Positions 63,140 to 64,000 of a stretch of DNA of 64,000 nucleotides are shown here, in pieces. A model generated the notes under the pieces. The model made no database searches and was not told the origin of the DNA. It was given only the letters and a program-made list of their open reading frames with translations. How positions within the stretch are numbered: the first letter of the stretch is position 1; each line of letters opens with the position of its first letter. Source of the DNA: Puffinus mauretanicus (lineage: Eukaryota; Chordata; Aves; Procellariiformes; Procellariidae); assembly GCA_023333565.1 (NCBI GenBank), contig JAJKFH010000801.1, positions 1 to 64,000 on the forward strand. The letters are read 5' to 3'. The position numbers and the translations under genes are program-made.

Positions 63140-64000
63140 CATGTTGAGTGGATCACTACAACCTTAATGTACAATAGTTTTCATGACAGAACCACTACAC
63201 CTAGCACTCAGACCTTTCCTCCTACTAGTTCAAACTCATTAAAATTCACATGTACAACAAAGATTACTTTGTAGCTGGTATTAGGCACCCAGTTTATCCA
63301 GCTTGATCCTTCCCTTTCTCTACCTCTGGTTCTTCCCCTAGGCATCCCAATGCATATTCCTCCAACTCTCTGAAAACGTCCCATAAATTTTACACAATCG
63401 CTCTTTCCTCTGCATACCATACCCCATTAGGCAAAATCCCATTGCGTATTATTCTGGGGAGAGAGAATTTTCTCCCTTGACTCCTCTCTCGATTTGCATC
63501 CCAGAAGGTAGAATGGGTGAATCCCTCTCCTTTGATAGCCTTAAGAGTAACCAATTTTCACTTATTAGGTCACTAAGGTTCCTCCAACTGTTATTGGTCT
63601 TCTGTTCCTCAACAAGCCCTTGTATTGAATGTGATCAGCCTTTAGTCAGACAGCAAATATGGCTATAGAAACATCATACTCAGCTGTGCTACTCTGCATG
63701 AGAAAACTAGTAGATTACATCTGAGACACTTGCTGTCAACTGCATTCTCCGTAGATAACTTTCAAATTTTCCATTTTAGGGAGGAGATTTGATTTGTAAT
63801 AGTCACAATAGGTCCCTTTCCTTTGAAAGGAATAAATTCTTCATTAACATCAGAGAAAATTACTTAACCTGAGAACTTCATAAGTTTTTATAGGAGACAG
63901 TAGACTTACAAAGATGAAGATAAAGTTTTTAAGACTTAAAAACAACAAAAGTACTGAGGCAACTACCTTCTAAATCCATTATTGACATTTCATCCATGTC
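63140..64000. other. Unique DNA to the window end
   Basis: I see nothing identifiable. It is slightly less AT-rich than the average here. The open frames at 63208-63420 (-) and 63477-63668 (+) have no recognisable product. Confidence 0.4.

Noticed and set aside
1..64000. Search for tRNA, rRNA, CRISPR arrays, bacterial operons, insertion sequences or phage genes
   Set aside because: None seen; the DNA is vertebrate in character and no cloverleaf, rRNA block or spaced repeat array was found.

Overview
The window looks like nuclear DNA from a bird. It is AT-rich, has no long intact reading frame on either strand, and is scattered with CR1 (chicken repeat 1) LINE fragments. Several of these end in the short 3' repeat typical of CR1 (ATTCTATG or ATTCTGTG). 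Two long-terminal-repeat insertions with clean 5-bp target duplications fit an avian endogenous retrovirus load. I cannot name the species. I see no prokaryotic gene layout, rRNA, tRNA or CRISPR array, and no host exon I can identify. The best reading is a gene desert or part of a very long intron.

Layout. 1-465 is a plus-strand CR1 tail, followed by an LTR-like GC-richer stretch. An older possible LTR end with a polyadenylation signal lies at 2085-2603. From 2.6 to 12 kb the DNA is mostly unique, with decayed CR1 pieces at 5780-5990 (+), 9851-9896 (-) and 11610-11790 (+), a MIR-like SINE at 11020-11115, and a microexon-like site at 8272-8298. A complete solo LTR occupies 12064-13157, between two copies of CTGTC. 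From 13 to 21 kb the DNA is again unique, with a long pyrimidine tract at 18060-18142. A second copy of the first CR1 subfamily lies at 20972-21748. Just after it, an 85-bp direct repeat is separated by exactly 870 bp. An ancient CR1 tail lies at 24145-24480. About 9 kb of AT-rich DNA follows, with two weak SINE remnants, a short TTAGGG-like patch and a 14-bp inverted repeat.

The densest region is 33608-36072: a CR1 carrying reverse-transcriptase sequence, split by a 928-bp solo LTR (34088-35015) flanked by ACTGG. Further CR1 fragments are at 43258-43498 (+), 45688-46201 (-), 51034-51838 (-) and 62684-63139 (-). The rest is AT-rich unique sequence with microsatellites.

No genes work together here. 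What can be read is a history of insertions. Heavily decayed CR1 and SINE pieces form the oldest layer, bird-type CR1 copies came later, and at least one LTR insertion is younger than the CR1 it interrupts. Candidate functional signals, such as the microexon-like site, are speculative and are marked so.
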